NCBI GenBank assembly: GCA_947627535.1
Contig: CANQWM010000008.1
Coordinates: 1-64,000 of the forward strand
Direction of reading: 5' to 3'
From: an uncultured Acetatifactor sp.
Lineage (GTDB): Bacteria > Bacillota > Clostridia > Lachnospirales > Lachnospiraceae
Length of the DNA: 64,000 nt
In this document: positions 50,608-59,995 of the stretch, in pieces
Layout: the number at the start of each line of letters is the position of its first letter
Position numbering within the stretch: the first letter of the stretch is position 1
The notes under the pieces: generated by a model
The model's input: the letters and a program-made list of their open reading frames with translations, nothing else
The model's database searches: none
Told to the model about the DNA's origin: nothing
Translations under genes and position numbers: made by a program

Positions 50608-52941
50608 TTAGCTGTGTTCATCCAGCAGCAGCTGCACCCGGTTATGGATCACCGCCGCCGCTTCCTCCGCCGTCTTCGATCCGGCCCAAAATGGCCCGGC
50701 TTCCTCCGACACGATATTCCAGATCTGCTGGCTGTAAGGATTCGAGTCTCCCTCCAGCCGTTCCAAGAAGTCCAGAACATCCGGCATATAAGAGCTTCCG
50801 TCCGGTTTTTTTGCCCATTCCCGCGAGACGCCCTCATTGGTTCTGCGCATGTAATACGTATTTCCATCAGTGTCTATGGACGTCGAGGAATTGTTCTCAA
50901 TGCCGGACCGGGTGGCGGGAACATAGAATGCGTTAAGCTGCATTTCGTCGGAAAGCAGAAGATTCAGGAAATCCGCGATGTCCTCCGTTCCCTCAAAATT
51001 ACTGTTTACTGCTACATAGTAGAGGGGAGAAGCCATTCCCAGATAATCCGTCTGGCCGGGGTAACCCACAAAGTGCAGTTTCCCGCTGTAGTTTTTCAAT
51101 ATATGTGATATTTGAGCATCACTTGGAATGAACTCCATCCCCATCAAAACCTTTCTCTCCAGCAGGGCGTCCGCTACGTTTGTGGCAGGTTTCTTTACCT
51201 GGCCGTATTCCCTGCAGATCTCAAGAAGGCGGATAAAGGTCTCCCCATCAAAATAACTCTCTCCCTTGTCCGGGTCGTAGAAAGGGCAGCTGTTGGTGTA
51301 GAAACCGCCCAATGTCATCAGGTTCATTTCCGGACTCACGCCTCTGTTGGAATAATAAAACGCTCCCTGAAAGTCTCCCTGTTCCAGAATATCCAGCGCC
51401 TGCTCCAGCGTCCAGTTTTCCTCCGGCCAGACTTCGTCCGCTACCAGCAAAAGATTCAGATCCAGCTCCGGCACAACCCCGTAGATTTTTCCGTCTATGG
51501 TCATACAGTCCCGCGCGGCGGGGAACAGGTGAGCGAGATTCTCTTCTGTCAGGTAATCGTCCAGAGGTGCGAGAATTCCCTTCTCCTGAAGAGGCACAAA
51601 GTCATCTAGTTGGGTTACTATGATATCCGGACCGTTGCCGGAGGAAAGCTCCGCCAATACCCGTTCTGGGCTCATGGAGGCTATTTCCACCTGAATATCC
51701 GCGCCTTCATGCTCCTGATTGTAGGTACTGGCGCACCGGGCGACTATGTTGCTGCCGAAACAGTCCAGACAGCGGATGGAATCCCCGTCCTCCGGAAGTG
51801 TGTCCGACAGCGCCAGGCAGACGCCGTCTTTGTTGTCTTCCCTGAACAGCACCAGCTCTTCTTTGTTTACCGTTATGAAGCAGCGGCCCTCCAGTATGCT
51901 GTTGGGAGCGATGCCGGATCTGCCGAAGGAGAACAGAGAGGTTTCCTTCCCGCTGCGCAGATCCCACGCCCAAAGCTGGTTGGTGCGGGTATAGTAAAGG
52001 ATCCCTTCCGGGGTCACCGTGAACTGCAGAAGCGGCGTTGCAGAGCTTTCCCACAGCGTCACTTCCGTTCTGGAAGGAGAATCCAGGCGGAACAGCTGTG
52101 TGCGGTTTTCGTCCCAGAGACTGCGGGAAAAGACCAGACTTCCGTCGGGCATGTGAAAGGCGGTTTCCAGCGTCTGTTTCCCAGAGTCGTCCCCGGCGAT
52201 TTCCGTCTCCCTTTCTCCCTCCGGGCCAACCACGGTCAGAGAGGCATCCTTCCCTGCCAGATACTGCCGGCTGTCGGCGTCGCACCACCACCTTCCGTTT
52301 TCCGGAAAAATCCCTTCATAGGCCGCCGTCACATCCACGGCGGACAACAGCTTTCCGTCCCCGTCCAGGCTCAGGACGTAATATCCGCTGATATCTCCCT
52401 GCCAGCCGTCATCCGTCCCGGCAAAGAGCACCGCGACTCGGTCGTCCGTCACGATGTCGAGACACAGCGCGTATCCCTGGGGGCGCATCTCCCAGTCGGT
52501 CAGGATCTCCTTGGGTATTCCCTTTTCCAGATCGGCCTTCTGGCAGCTGAGGAAATATTGCGCGCCCTCATCCCCGATGACGCTGGAGAGCACATATCTT
52601 GCGTCCCAGCCGTATGCGGAGATATCCCGTCTTTCCAGGGGCTTGAAGCTCAGCTCCGGTTCCTGAAGGCTGCTGCGGCGCAATTCATAGTAAGACGTCG
52701 TATCCGGGATGGCGGCGGTTTCGACATGCCGGAATCCGTTCTGCCACTGTTCCGGCGTCAGGAGACCGTCCGGACTCCCGTAATCCACAGAGGTCTGCGC
52801 GTCGCTCTTTTCCTTTCCCTTTGTCTGTCCCAGGGGAATGCCGCATCCGGGACACAGAAAGATCAGGCACAGCAGGACTGCAAAAGAGGAAAGAGACCGT
52901 TTCCAAACCCGTTTTCGCCATGTTTTCTTCATCTTCATCAT
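50608..52941 (-). CDS. Extracellular solute-binding lipoprotein with N-terminal propeller-like region
   Basis: 777 aa. A signal peptide with lipobox (VLLCLIFLCPGCG) is followed by about 330 residues of beta-rich repeats that look like a propeller (ALCLDIVTDDRVAVLFAGTDD, LVFSRSLWDENRTQLFRL). From about 370 on it is an ABC-type family 1 solute-binding domain (ADIQVEIASMSPERVLAELSSGNGPDIIV, LLERKVLMGMEFIPS). No ABC permease genes are adjacent, so it may serve a distant transporter or act as a sensor. Unknown ligand, possibly a sugar. GGAGGGCAAG precedes the ATG; a good promoter lies upstream. Confidence 0.8.
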   Translation of the reverse strand: MMKMKKTWRKRVWKRSLSSFAVLLCLIFLCPGCGIPLGQTKGKEKSDAQTSVDYGSPDGLLTPEQWQNGFRHVETAAIPDTTSYYELRRSSLQEPELSFKPLERRDISAYGWDARYVLSSVIGDEGAQYFLSCQKADLEKGIPKEILTDWEMRPQGYALCLDIVTDDRVAVLFAGTDDGWQGDISGYYVLSLDGDGKLLSAVDVTAAYEGIFPENGRWWCDADSRQYLAGKDASLTVVGPEGERETEIAGDDSGKQTLETAFHMPDGSLVFSRSLWDENRTQLFRLDSPSRTEVTLWESSATPLLQFTVTPEGILYYTRTNQLWAWDLRSGKETSLFSFGRSGIAPNSILEGRCFITVNKEELVLFREDNKDGVCLALSDTLPEDGDSIRCLDCFGSNIVARCASTYNQEHEGADIQVEIASMSPERVLAELSSGNGPDIIVTQLDDFVPLQEKGILAPLDDYLTEENLAHLFPAARDCMTIDGKIYGVVPELDLNLLLVADEVWPEENWTLEQALDILEQGDFQGAFYYSNRGVSPEMNLMTLGGFYTNSCPFYDPDKGESYFDGETFIRLLEICREYGQVKKPATNVADALLERKVLMGMEFIPSDAQISHILKNYSGKLHFVGYPGQTDYLGMASPLYYVAVNSNFEGTEDIADFLNLLLSDEMQLNAFYVPATRSGIENNSSTSIDTDGNTYYMRRTNEGVSREWAKKPDGSSYMPDVLDFLERLEGDSNPYSQQIWNIVSEEAGPFWAGSKTAEEAAAVIHNRVQLLLDEHS

Positions 52942-52994
52942 CTTGCCCTCCGTTTTTGCTGTAATTGAAGAATAATTTATTGCCCTGTAATTTA

Positions 52995-53023
52995 ATTATT
53001 TGACAATATATGCACTTTGTCAA
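52995..53023 (-). promoter_or_regulatory. Promoter of the solute-binding lipoprotein gene
   Basis: On the minus strand TTGACA (53023-53018), 17 bases, AATAAT (53000-52995). The -35 box is one arm of an inverted repeat TTGACAA...TTGTCAA (53000-53023), which could be an operator. Confidence 0.65.
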
Positions 53024-53158
53024 TATATTTATCGGGAATAGTGACAATTTTTTTACAAAAACTAAAAAAACCAATTAAAACAAAGCGTTTTGTGCCATAA
53101 CGGGAACCTGGAACATGACGGAAACCTGGAATAAATGGTAGTAGAACCTTGTGAAAAA

Positions 53159-53167
53159 TGTTATACT
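53159..53167 (+). promoter_or_regulatory. Extended -10 promoter of the YitT-family gene
   Basis: TGTTATACT is an extended -10 element. A direct repeat AACCTGGAA (53105 and 53123) lies upstream in the region where an activator could bind. Confidence 0.5.
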
Positions 53168-53238
53168 GTATCTTAAATGCGGCGGCCGGACTGTCCTGGC
53201 TTTTCGACGGGGGCAGTCCGGACGAAAGGAAGATCGGT

Positions 53239-54156
53239 ATGGCGGAAAAAATGTCAAAAAATTTTGAACAGGAAAAAGAGATTCAATACGAAGCGAAAAA
53301 GACGGTGAAGCGCAGGGTGTGGGATTATGCGGTGATAACGGCGGCCTCCTTTCTTTATGCGGCCGCCGTAAGCCTGTTTCTGGATCCAAACTCGCTGGCG
53401 CCCGGCGGTGTCACCGGTATTTCTATTATCTTAAACCGCGTCCTGGGACTGGAAACGGGAACCTGGATGCTTATTATCAACATTCCCATTCTCGCGGTGG
53501 GAACATGGAAATTTGGTTGGCGGTTTATTCTCTCCACCATGTACTGTACGGCGCTTACCTCGCTGTTTACAAACCTTCTCGCCCCCTGCGGCCCCGTTAC
53601 GGCGGATCCCCTGCTGGCGGCGCTGGTGGGCGGGGCGCTGATTGCTCTGTCACTGGGGCTTGTGTTCCGGGCGGGAGCGACCACCGGCGGAACGGATATC
53701 ATTGTCAAGCTGCTCCGTATCCGGTTCCCACAGTTGAAGACCGGCTCCCTGTTCCTGATCACGGACGCTCTGATCGTGACCGGTTCCGCCTTCGTGTTCC
53801 GGAATGTGGATACGGCGCTTTACGCCGGACTTGTCGTGCTTGTAAACTCTCTGCTTCTGGATCTCGTCCTGTACGGCCGGGACGGGGCAAAAATGTTTTT
53901 TATCATCAGCGACCGTCCGGAACGGATCGCGGAGAGGATACTGGAGGAGCTTGGGATCGGGGCCACATATCTTTCCGGCAGCGGCGCATACAGCGGAAAT
54001 GAAAAAAGGATCATTCTCTGTGTCGTAAAGAAGCACCTATCCCATAAAGCGGAGGAAGTCGTCCGGCAGGAGGATCCGGCCGCTTTTTTGATCATCACCA
54101 GCGCAACGGAGATCTTCGGGGAAGGGTACAAGAGCATTTTCAGCGAAAAAATCTGA
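53239..54156 (+). CDS. YitT family membrane protein
   Basis: 305 aa. Five or six TM segments (near residues 34-52, 75-95, 100-115, 130-150 and 185-205) with LAPGGVTGISIILNRVLGL and GLVFRAGATTGGTDIIVKL, then a C-terminal soluble DUF2179-type domain (FIISDRPERIAERILEELGIGATYLSG...). The function of YitT proteins is not established. I start at ATG 53239 with AAAGGA before it; the frame from 53158 would begin inside the promoter. It stands alone. Confidence 0.9.
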   Translation: MAEKMSKNFEQEKEIQYEAKKTVKRRVWDYAVITAASFLYAAAVSLFLDPNSLAPGGVTGISIILNRVLGLETGTWMLIINIPILAVGTWKFGWRFILSTMYCTALTSLFTNLLAPCGPVTADPLLAALVGGALIALSLGLVFRAGATTGGTDIIVKLLRIRFPQLKTGSLFLITDALIVTGSAFVFRNVDTALYAGLVVLVNSLLLDLVLYGRDGAKMFFIISDRPERIAERILEELGIGATYLSGSGAYSGNEKRIILCVVKKHLSHKAEEVVRQEDPAAFLIITSATEIFGEGYKSIFSEKI

Positions 54157-54220
54157 ATCGGCGTTTTGAATGGCGCGGCATAAACTGTTACGTAATTCTA
54201 AAGCTGTAAAGAAAAAACAC

Positions 54221-54249
54221 TTGACACCTTCCCGGCAATGTAGTAAGAT
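54221..54249 (+). promoter_or_regulatory. Promoter of the ylxM-ffh unit
   Basis: TTGACA (54221-54226), 17 bases, TAAGAT (54244-54249). The expected start is about 40 bases before ylxM. Confidence 0.8.
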
Positions 54250-54296
54250 ACACAGAGTGTTGAAAAAATACAGCGAAACGGCGAAGGCATAGCGGT

Positions 54297-54641
54297 ATGG
54301 ACAGGATTTATGAACAGACGATGCTGTTTGATTTTTACGGGGAACTGTTGACGCAGCATCAGCGGGGCGTCTATGAGGATGCGGTTTATAACGATATGTC
54401 GCTGGGAGAGATTGCCGAAGAGTACGGGATCAGCAGGCAGGGTGTCCACGACCTGATCCGGCGCTGCGACAGGATCCTGCAGAATTATGAGAGCAAGCTC
54501 CATCTTGTGGAACGGTTCGTCAGAGCCCGGGAAACCGTGGGCGAGATCGAGCGCCTGGCCGGGGAGGACGGTTCCGCGGACCCGGGAGAGCGGATGCGGC
54601 GCATCCGGAAGCTTGCCGGGGAGCTTTTGGAAGAATTATAG
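54297..54641 (+). CDS. ylxM: YlxM/p13 family helix-turn-helix protein
   Basis: 114 aa. A sigma-70 region 4-like helix-turn-helix (about residues 20-65, DMSLGEIAEEYGISRQGVHDLI) and a helical tail. YlxM genes sit before ffh in Gram-positive bacteria, and the protein modulates SRP function in streptococci; its DNA-binding role is unclear. It is 18 bases before ffh here, so it is co-transcribed. GAAGG precedes the ATG. Confidence 0.93.
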   Translation: MDRIYEQTMLFDFYGELLTQHQRGVYEDAVYNDMSLGEIAEEYGISRQGVHDLIRRCDRILQNYESKLHLVERFVRARETVGEIERLAGEDGSADPGERMRRIRKLAGELLEEL

Positions 54642-54659
54642 AAGGGTGAGGAGTATCCG

Positions 54660-56027
54660 TTGGCATTTGAGAGTCTGACTGAAAAACTGCAGAATGTATT
54701 CAAGGGACTGAAGGGAAAGGGGCGCCTGACAGAGGACGATGTAAAGGCCGCGCTGAAGGAAGTGAAAATGGCGCTTCTGGAGGCGGACGTCAATTTCCGT
54801 GTGGTCAAACAATTCGTGAAATCCGTGGAAGAGAGAGCCGTGGGGCAGGATGTGATGAACGGCTTAAATCCCGGCCAGATGGTGATCAAGATCGTCAATG
54901 AGGAGATGATCTCCCTGATGGGGAGCGAGACTACCGAGCTTGCCTTTCAGCCCGGCCGGGCCGTTACGGTTATCATGATGGCGGGACTTCAGGGCGCAGG
55001 TAAGACCACGGCAACGGCAAAGATTGCCGGAAAGCTGAAACAGAAGGGGAAAAAATCCCTCCTTGCGGCCTGCGACATATACAGACCGGCGGCGATCGAA
55101 CAGCTGCAGATCAATGGGAAGAAGCAGGAGGTGGAGGTGTTCTCCATGGGCACGGACCACAGACCTGTGGAGATTGCAGAAAAAGCCATCGAGTATGCGG
55201 AGAAAAACGGTTTTAATGTAGTGATCCTGGATACGGCCGGACGGCTTCATGTGGACGAGGACATGATGGCGGAGCTTCAGGAGATCAAGGCGAACGTATC
55301 CGTACACCAGACGCTTCTTGTGGTGGACGCCATGACCGGCCAGGACGCCGTGAACGTGGCGAAGGAATTTGATGAAAAAGTAGGGATCGACGGGGTTGTG
55401 CTGACCAAGATGGACGGGGATACCCGGGGCGGCGCGGCGCTCTCGATCAGGGCCGTAACAGGAAAGCCTATTCTCTTTGTTGGCATGGGAGAAAAGCTTT
55501 CCGATCTGGAGCAGTTTTATCCCGACAGGATGGCAAACAGGATTCTGGGAATGGGCGACATGCTGTCGCTGATCGAGAAAGCCCAGGAGAGCATCGACCT
55601 GGATGAGGAAAAAGGCCGGGAGATGGCCGGCCGGATGAAGAAGGGCCGGTTCGACTTTGAAGATTATCTGGAGAGCATGAAGCAGATGCGGAACATGGGG
55701 GGTCTTACCAGTATCTTAAGTATGCTTCCGGGACTTGGCATCAAGGGCGCCGATCTTGGTTCCATGGTGGATGAGAAGCAGTTAAAGCAGACGGAGGCCA
55801 TTGTTCTTTCCATGACGAAAGAAGAGCGCCGCAACCCGAAGCTTTTAAATCCCCAGAGGAAGTTCCGCATCGCAAAGGGAGCGGGCGTTGATATCGCGGT
55901 GGTGAACCGGTTTGTCAAACAGTTCGAGCAGAGCCAGAAGATGATGAAGCAGTTCGGAGGCGGCAAAAAGGGCCGCGGCATGTTTGGCGGATTTCCCGGC
56001 ATGGGCGGCGGCCGGTTTCCCTTTTAA
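54660..56027 (+). CDS. ffh: Signal recognition particle protein Ffh
   Basis: 455 aa. N domain, GTPase domain with G1 GLQGAGKTTATAKIAGKL, G3 DTAGRLHVDEDMM and G4 TKMDGDTRGGAAL, and the Met-rich M domain (about 300-445) ending in a Gly/Met tail. It binds 4.5S RNA and signal sequences and pairs with FtsY. The start is TTG (54660), which fits the family N-terminus AFESLTEKLQ and has GGGTGAGGAG upstream; no ATG is suitable. The 4.5S RNA gene was not seen in the window. Confidence 0.97.
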   Translation: MAFESLTEKLQNVFKGLKGKGRLTEDDVKAALKEVKMALLEADVNFRVVKQFVKSVEERAVGQDVMNGLNPGQMVIKIVNEEMISLMGSETTELAFQPGRAVTVIMMAGLQGAGKTTATAKIAGKLKQKGKKSLLAACDIYRPAAIEQLQINGKKQEVEVFSMGTDHRPVEIAEKAIEYAEKNGFNVVILDTAGRLHVDEDMMAELQEIKANVSVHQTLLVVDAMTGQDAVNVAKEFDEKVGIDGVVLTKMDGDTRGGAALSIRAVTGKPILFVGMGEKLSDLEQFYPDRMANRILGMGDMLSLIEKAQESIDLDEEKGREMAGRMKKGRFDFEDYLESMKQMRNMGGLTSILSMLPGLGIKGADLGSMVDEKQLKQTEAIVLSMTKEERRNPKLLNPQRKFRIAKGAGVDIAVVNRFVKQFEQSQKMMKQFGGGKKGRGMFGGFPGMGGGRFPF

Positions 56028-56185
56028 ACCTTTGCTCCTTACATACCGCGAAAGCGGCGGCAGGGAGTGCAAAACGATGATCAGATGGTCAGGGAGACCG
56101 GCGGAAAGCGACGGCTGCTCCTTTATCATAAAACATGAAACATAAAAAGCAAAATGCCGCGGAAAGCGGCGGAAAGAGGTAAAAA

Positions 56186-56431
56186 ATGGCAGTAAAGATC
56201 AGACTGAGAAGAATGGGACAGAAGAAGGCTCCTTTTTATAGAATTGTCGTGGCCGATTCCCGTTCCCCCAGAGACGGAAGGTTTATTGAAGAGATCGGAA
56301 CCTATGATCCCAGCACCGATCCCAGTACCTTTAAGATCAACGAGGAGCTGGCAAAGAAGTGGCTGGCAAACGGAGCGCAGCCCACGGAGACAGTTGGCAA
56401 GATCTTCAAGGCGGCCGGAATCGAAAAATAA
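56186..56431 (+). CDS. rpsP: 30S ribosomal protein S16
   Basis: 81 aa. The family opening [20 protein letters not shown] and the [10 protein letters not shown] motif are intact. S16 stabilises the 5' and central domains of 16S rRNA. It follows ffh by 158 bases and precedes khpA, the standard order. AAAGAGGTAAAAA precedes the ATG. Confidence 0.97.
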   Translation: MAVKIRLRRMGQKKAPFYRIVVADSRSPRDGRFIEEIGTYDPSTDPSTFKINEELAKKWLANGAQPTETVGKIFKAAGIEK

Positions 56432-56458
56432 ATATGCTGACTCTTAGGAGGTAACCTG

Positions 56459-56686
56459 ATGAAGGAATTAGTGGAAGTAGTTGCGAAGGCCCTTGTGGAT
56501 CATCCCGACGAGGTTGTCGTGACCGAGAAGACTGAGGGCAGGAATACCGTGATCGAACTTCATGTGGCGCCGTCCGATATGGGTAAAGTGATCGGAAAAC
56601 AGGGAAGGATCGCAAAAGCGATCCGCACAGTAGTCAAAGCCGCATCCTCCGGAGATGACAAAAGGGTGGACGTGGAAATTTTGTAA
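56459..56686 (+). CDS. khpA: KhpA-type KH-domain RNA-binding protein
   Basis: 75 aa. A single KH domain with the GxxG loop in GKVIGKQGRIAKAIRTV. KhpA partners with KhpB to bind RNA and influence cell division or translation in Gram-positive bacteria. The rpsP-khpA-rimM-trmD order is the usual one. AGGAGGTAACCTG precedes the ATG. Confidence 0.95.
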   Translation: MKELVEVVAKALVDHPDEVVVTEKTEGRNTVIELHVAPSDMGKVIGKQGRIAKAIRTVVKAASSGDDKRVDVEIL

Positions 56687-56787
56687 TTCAATTGTTTATG
56701 GCTGGCAGGGGAGGAATGGTTTACATTCCTCCCTGTATTTAAAAGGGCGGATTTTGCGCGGTCAGGCAGCCCGGAGACGGAGAAAAA

Positions 56788-57303
56788 ATGGAAGATTTTC
56801 TACAGGTTGGGGTCATTACCACATCCCACGGGATCGGCGGCGAGGTAAAGGTGTTCCCCACCACGGATGATCCGAAACGGTTTCAACATCTTAAGAGTGT
56901 GATCCTTGACACCGGGAAAGAGCGGCGGACGCTTCAGATACAGGGGGTCAGATTTTTCAAACAGTTCGTCATATTGAAATTTCAGGGGCTTGACAGCATC
57001 AACGACGTGGAAAAATTTCGGAAGTGTCCTCTTCTTGTATCCCGGGAGAATGCTGTGAAGCTTAAAAAGGACGAGTATTTTGTGGCGGATCTGGAGGGGC
57101 TTTCGGTGCGGGACGAGGACGGCACCGATATTGGAATCTTAAAGAGTGTTCTGGAGACCGGTGCCAACGACGTCTATGTCATCGAACTACACGACAAAAG
57201 GGAACTGCTCCTGCCCGCTATCCGGCAATGCGTACTCGAGGTGAACGTGGAGGCGGGATTTATCAGGATACACATACTGGAAGGATTGCTGGACGAGACA
57301 TGA
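56788..57303 (+). CDS. rimM: Ribosome maturation factor RimM
   Basis: 171 aa. An N-terminal RimM domain ([28 protein letters not shown]) and a C-terminal PRC-barrel (about residues 95-165, [11 protein letters not shown]...LLPAI). RimM helps 30S head assembly around S19. Length is standard. The stop overlaps the trmD start, giving coupled translation. GGAG precedes the ATG. Confidence 0.96.
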   Translation: MEDFLQVGVITTSHGIGGEVKVFPTTDDPKRFQHLKSVILDTGKERRTLQIQGVRFFKQFVILKFQGLDSINDVEKFRKCPLLVSRENAVKLKKDEYFVADLEGLSVRDEDGTDIGILKSVLETGANDVYVIELHDKRELLLPAIRQCVLEVNVEAGFIRIHILEGLLDET

Positions 57304-58679
57304 TGAAGTTTCATGTGCTGACGCTGTTTCCGGAGATGATCGCGCAGGGGCTTGCCGCGAGCATCATCGGAAGGGCCGCAGAGAAAAATATCATTGCCGT
57401 GGATCCCGTGAATATCAGAAATTACACGACGGACCGGCACGGCAGGGTGGACGATACGCCGTACGGAGGCGGCGCCGGTATGCTGATGCAGGCGCAGCCT
57501 GTTTATGATGCCCATAGAGCCGTTTCCGGCGGCAGAAAGATCCGCACTCTGTATGTGACGCCCCAGGGACGGCCCTTCGACCAGAAGATGGCGGCGGAGC
57601 TTGCAAAGGAGGAGGAGCTGATCCTGCTTTGCGGCCATTATGAGGGAATCGATGAGCGGGTGCTGAACGAGGTGGTCACGGATTTTGTCTCGATTGGGGA
57701 TTATGTGCTCACCGGAGGGGAACTGGCGGCTATGGTGATCATCGATGCGGTGGCGAGACTGGTCCCGGGAGTTCTGGGAAACGGAACGTCCGCCGAGGAG
57801 GAAAGCTTTTACAATGATCTTTTAGAGTATCCTCAGTATACAAGGCCGGAGGTCTGGCAGGGGCAAAGCGTGCCGAAGGTCCTGCTGTCGGGAGACCACG
57901 CCGCGATCCGAGAGTGGCGCCTGGAGCAGGCGAAGGAGCGGACAAAGGCGCTGCGCCCCGATCTTTACGGGCGGTACGAGGAGCGGCAGCGGCTGATCGG
58001 ACGGCTTTCCCGGGATAAGAGGAACCAGATCCATATCATGGAGTGTCTTGCCAGAGGACAGGGCGAGATTTTGCAGATCGCGGGGGAGGACGCCGCCGTT
58101 TACCACAGGGAGAGCGGCGTGTGTATGGTGAAGGCTTCTTCGGCGGAGAGTGGACGGTATCTGCTAACGGCCTGTCCGGAAGAAACAAAACGGTATCTGG
58201 TCAGCCGGGATTTTATGTGCGGTCTTCTTTGGGAGCGGGGGTACAGGGAAATTGCCGTCTGCAGGCAGTTTCTTTATACCCGGAAGGTGCCGCTGCCTGT
58301 CAGGCATAAGGATATCCGGCAGCTGGATACGGAGAGCCTTTCCTGTATTCCTGCCATCTGCGATACGCAAAACAGGGCATATCTGGAGGAGCGGCTGCGC
58401 GCAGGCTCGATGTACGGCGCCTTTGTGGGGGACAGACTCGTTGGATTCGCGGGTGTACACGCCGCGGGAGGCATAGGGATGCTCTATGTGTCGGAAGATT
58501 TCAGGGGAAACGGCGTCGGGGCGTCTCTGGAATCGTATGTTATCAACCGCCTGCTGGAGCGCGGTTATACCCCTTACGGCCATGTTGCGCCTTGCAGGGA
58601 AGCCGCTCTCAGGCTGCAGGAAAAGCTGGGACTGTATCAGGCGGGAGATACCTTTTACTGGCTGGAAAAGCCGGAATAG
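57300..58679 (+). CDS. trmD: tRNA (guanine37-N1)-methyltransferase TrmD with C-terminal GNAT-like extension
   Basis: 459 aa, almost twice the usual 240-250. Residues 1 to about 235 are a complete Trm[46 protein letters not shown], and the C-terminal RP-E-W-x-G-x-x-VP-LLSGDH. It makes m1G37 to prevent frameshifting. After a linker, about residues 260-459 read as an acetyltransferase-like fold: [23 protein letters not shown] (motif A with R-G-N-G-V-G) and [22 protein letters not shown] (motif B). The frame is continuous with no ribosome site at the join, so the fusion appears real. ATG 57300 or 57303. Confidence 0.9.
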   Translation: MMKFHVLTLFPEMIAQGLAASIIGRAAEKNIIAVDPVNIRNYTTDRHGRVDDTPYGGGAGMLMQAQPVYDAHRAVSGGRKIRTLYVTPQGRPFDQKMAAELAKEEELILLCGHYEGIDERVLNEVVTDFVSIGDYVLTGGELAAMVIIDAVARLVPGVLGNGTSAEEESFYNDLLEYPQYTRPEVWQGQSVPKVLLSGDHAAIREWRLEQAKERTKALRPDLYGRYEERQRLIGRLSRDKRNQIHIMECLARGQGEILQIAGEDAAVYHRESGVCMVKASSAESGRYLLTACPEETKRYLVSRDFMCGLLWERGYREIAVCRQFLYTRKVPLPVRHKDIRQLDTESLSCIPAICDTQNRAYLEERLRAGSMYGAFVGDRLVGFAGVHAAGGIGMLYVSEDFRGNGVGASLESYVINRLLERGYTPYGHVAPCREAALRLQEKLGLYQAGDTFYWLEKPE

Positions 58680-58720
58680 AAGAATATACTGCGAACGGGA
58701 CAGACTTGACTGACAAAAAC

Positions 58721-58744
58721 ATTACAATAATTATTACAATAATT
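58721..58744 (+). repeat. Two perfect 12-bp tandem repeats
   Basis: ATTACAATAATT occurs twice with no gap, between trmD and the lipoprotein gene. TTGACT (58706) stands before it. It could be an AT-rich promoter or operator; no clear hexamer spacing fits. Confidence 0.5.
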
Positions 58745-58821
58745 TAAGAAACATATCTATTGACGAGACGCAGGAGGGGAAATATGATGAAGATAAAGTA
58801 AAAGAAAAGGGGAAATGCAAT

Positions 58822-59982
58822 ATGGAAGGAAGCGGTAAGAAGCGGATATTGGTCTTTGGGGCGGCTCTGATGCTCCTTGCGGGTTGTTCCTCGCAGGAGG
58901 AAAAGAACGTCAACGTCCGGCAGCTCAATCAGAATCCCCTGGATAGATCCGAAGCTTCTGCATTGGTCCTGGAGAAGGAGCCAGTGGAGGATAAGGATCT
59001 GCTGAAGGAAATTTTTTCGATGGACGGCGGGGAAGAAGACAAAATCAATTATGAGGAGATAGGTGAAAGCACGGGCAACGGAAAGGATTTCTTTTATATC
59101 AAAAGCTGTGCCGAGAAGATGGCCCAGTTCTCATACCTGAATCAGATATACCGATATGATCCGGAGCAGGGGCAGAGCGAACTGTTGTATGAGACGAAGG
59201 AGGCTGTCTGGTTAAATGAGCTTGCGGCGGCTGCCGACAGTATCTTCTGGGTAGAGTATCTGTCCGGTGAAGACGGAAATTTCGTTTATCGTGTGATGCG
59301 GCTTGATCTGGACACCGGCGATACGGAATGTATTGCCGTCAGGGAGGATTCGCAGGAAATATGCCTGTCGGGATCGGATGCGTATGTGACATGGTACGAT
59401 CTGTCGCTGAAAGACGATTCGGTGAACATAACGGTCTATGACGTCAGAAAGCAGGAATTTTTGCCCATAGAGGATAATGTCCGGTTTGTCGCGCCCTATG
59501 GAAGGCTGGATATTGTGGAGGGTGGAATTACTTATTTTTCGGAGGACGAATCCGGAAATCTGTACATTAACCGGTATGATCTGGCATCGAAAGAGAAGGA
59601 GTCCCTTCTGCTGGGCGATCAGAAGGACTATGACAAACGGGCGGGCTGTTTCTCCGATTCCCGGTATATCGGATGGTATGAACGGGACGGCTGGGGACCT
59701 TATTATCTGTACCAGATTGAGAGCGGAACATTGTATCGCATGGAGCCGCCGGAGGGAATGAACGTTTTTGCCGTAAGTATTTCAGCGGGCCGTTTCTATG
59801 TGTTAAGTTCCGCAGAACAGGCGCTTTATGTCTGTGATCCCGTTTCCGGGGAGACCCTGTATCAGAAGCTTCCGCAGGACTGCACTGGCCTGAGATTTTA
59901 TCCATGGCAGGACGGCGGTCTTGTCCTGAATGCCCACGCGAAAGGAAAGGATATTTTATATTCCGTCGGGGAGGGGAAATAA
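58822..59982 (+). CDS. Lipoprotein of unknown function, beta-propeller-like
   Basis: 386 aa. Lipoprotein signal with lipobox LLAGCSS (Cys about 21). After a charged region, residues about 75-380 are beta-rich repeats with pairs such as YRYDPEQGQSELLYE, MRLDLDTGDTECIAV, NRYDLASKEKESLLL and YVCDPVSGETLYQKL, which suggests a propeller of about six blades. No enzyme motif is recognised. It splits the usual trmD-rplS pair and has its own upstream region. AAAAGGGGAAATGCAAT precedes the ATG. Probably a surface binding protein. Confidence 0.75.
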   Translation: MEGSGKKRILVFGAALMLLAGCSSQEEKNVNVRQLNQNPLDRSEASALVLEKEPVEDKDLLKEIFSMDGGEEDKINYEEIGESTGNGKDFFYIKSCAEKMAQFSYLNQIYRYDPEQGQSELLYETKEAVWLNELAAAADSIFWVEYLSGEDGNFVYRVMRLDLDTGDTECIAVREDSQEICLSGSDAYVTWYDLSLKDDSVNITVYDVRKQEFLPIEDNVRFVAPYGRLDIVEGGITYFSEDESGNLYINRYDLASKEKESLLLGDQKDYDKRAGCFSDSRYIGWYERDGWGPYYLYQIESGTLYRMEPPEGMNVFAVSISAGRFYVLSSAEQALYVCDPVSGETLYQKLPQDCTGLRFYPWQDGGLVLNAHAKGKDILYSVGEGK

Positions 59983-59995
59983 GCCGAAAAAAAGC

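Noticed and set aside
51610-52968. 452-codon plus-strand frame opposite the solute-binding lipoprotein
   Set aside because: The minus-strand gene has a signal peptide, lipobox, promoter and ribosome site; the plus frame has none.
57228-57299. Longer trmD start upstream
   Set aside because: It would overlap rimM in another frame and add residues not found in TrmD; ATG 57300 overlaps the rimM stop as expected.
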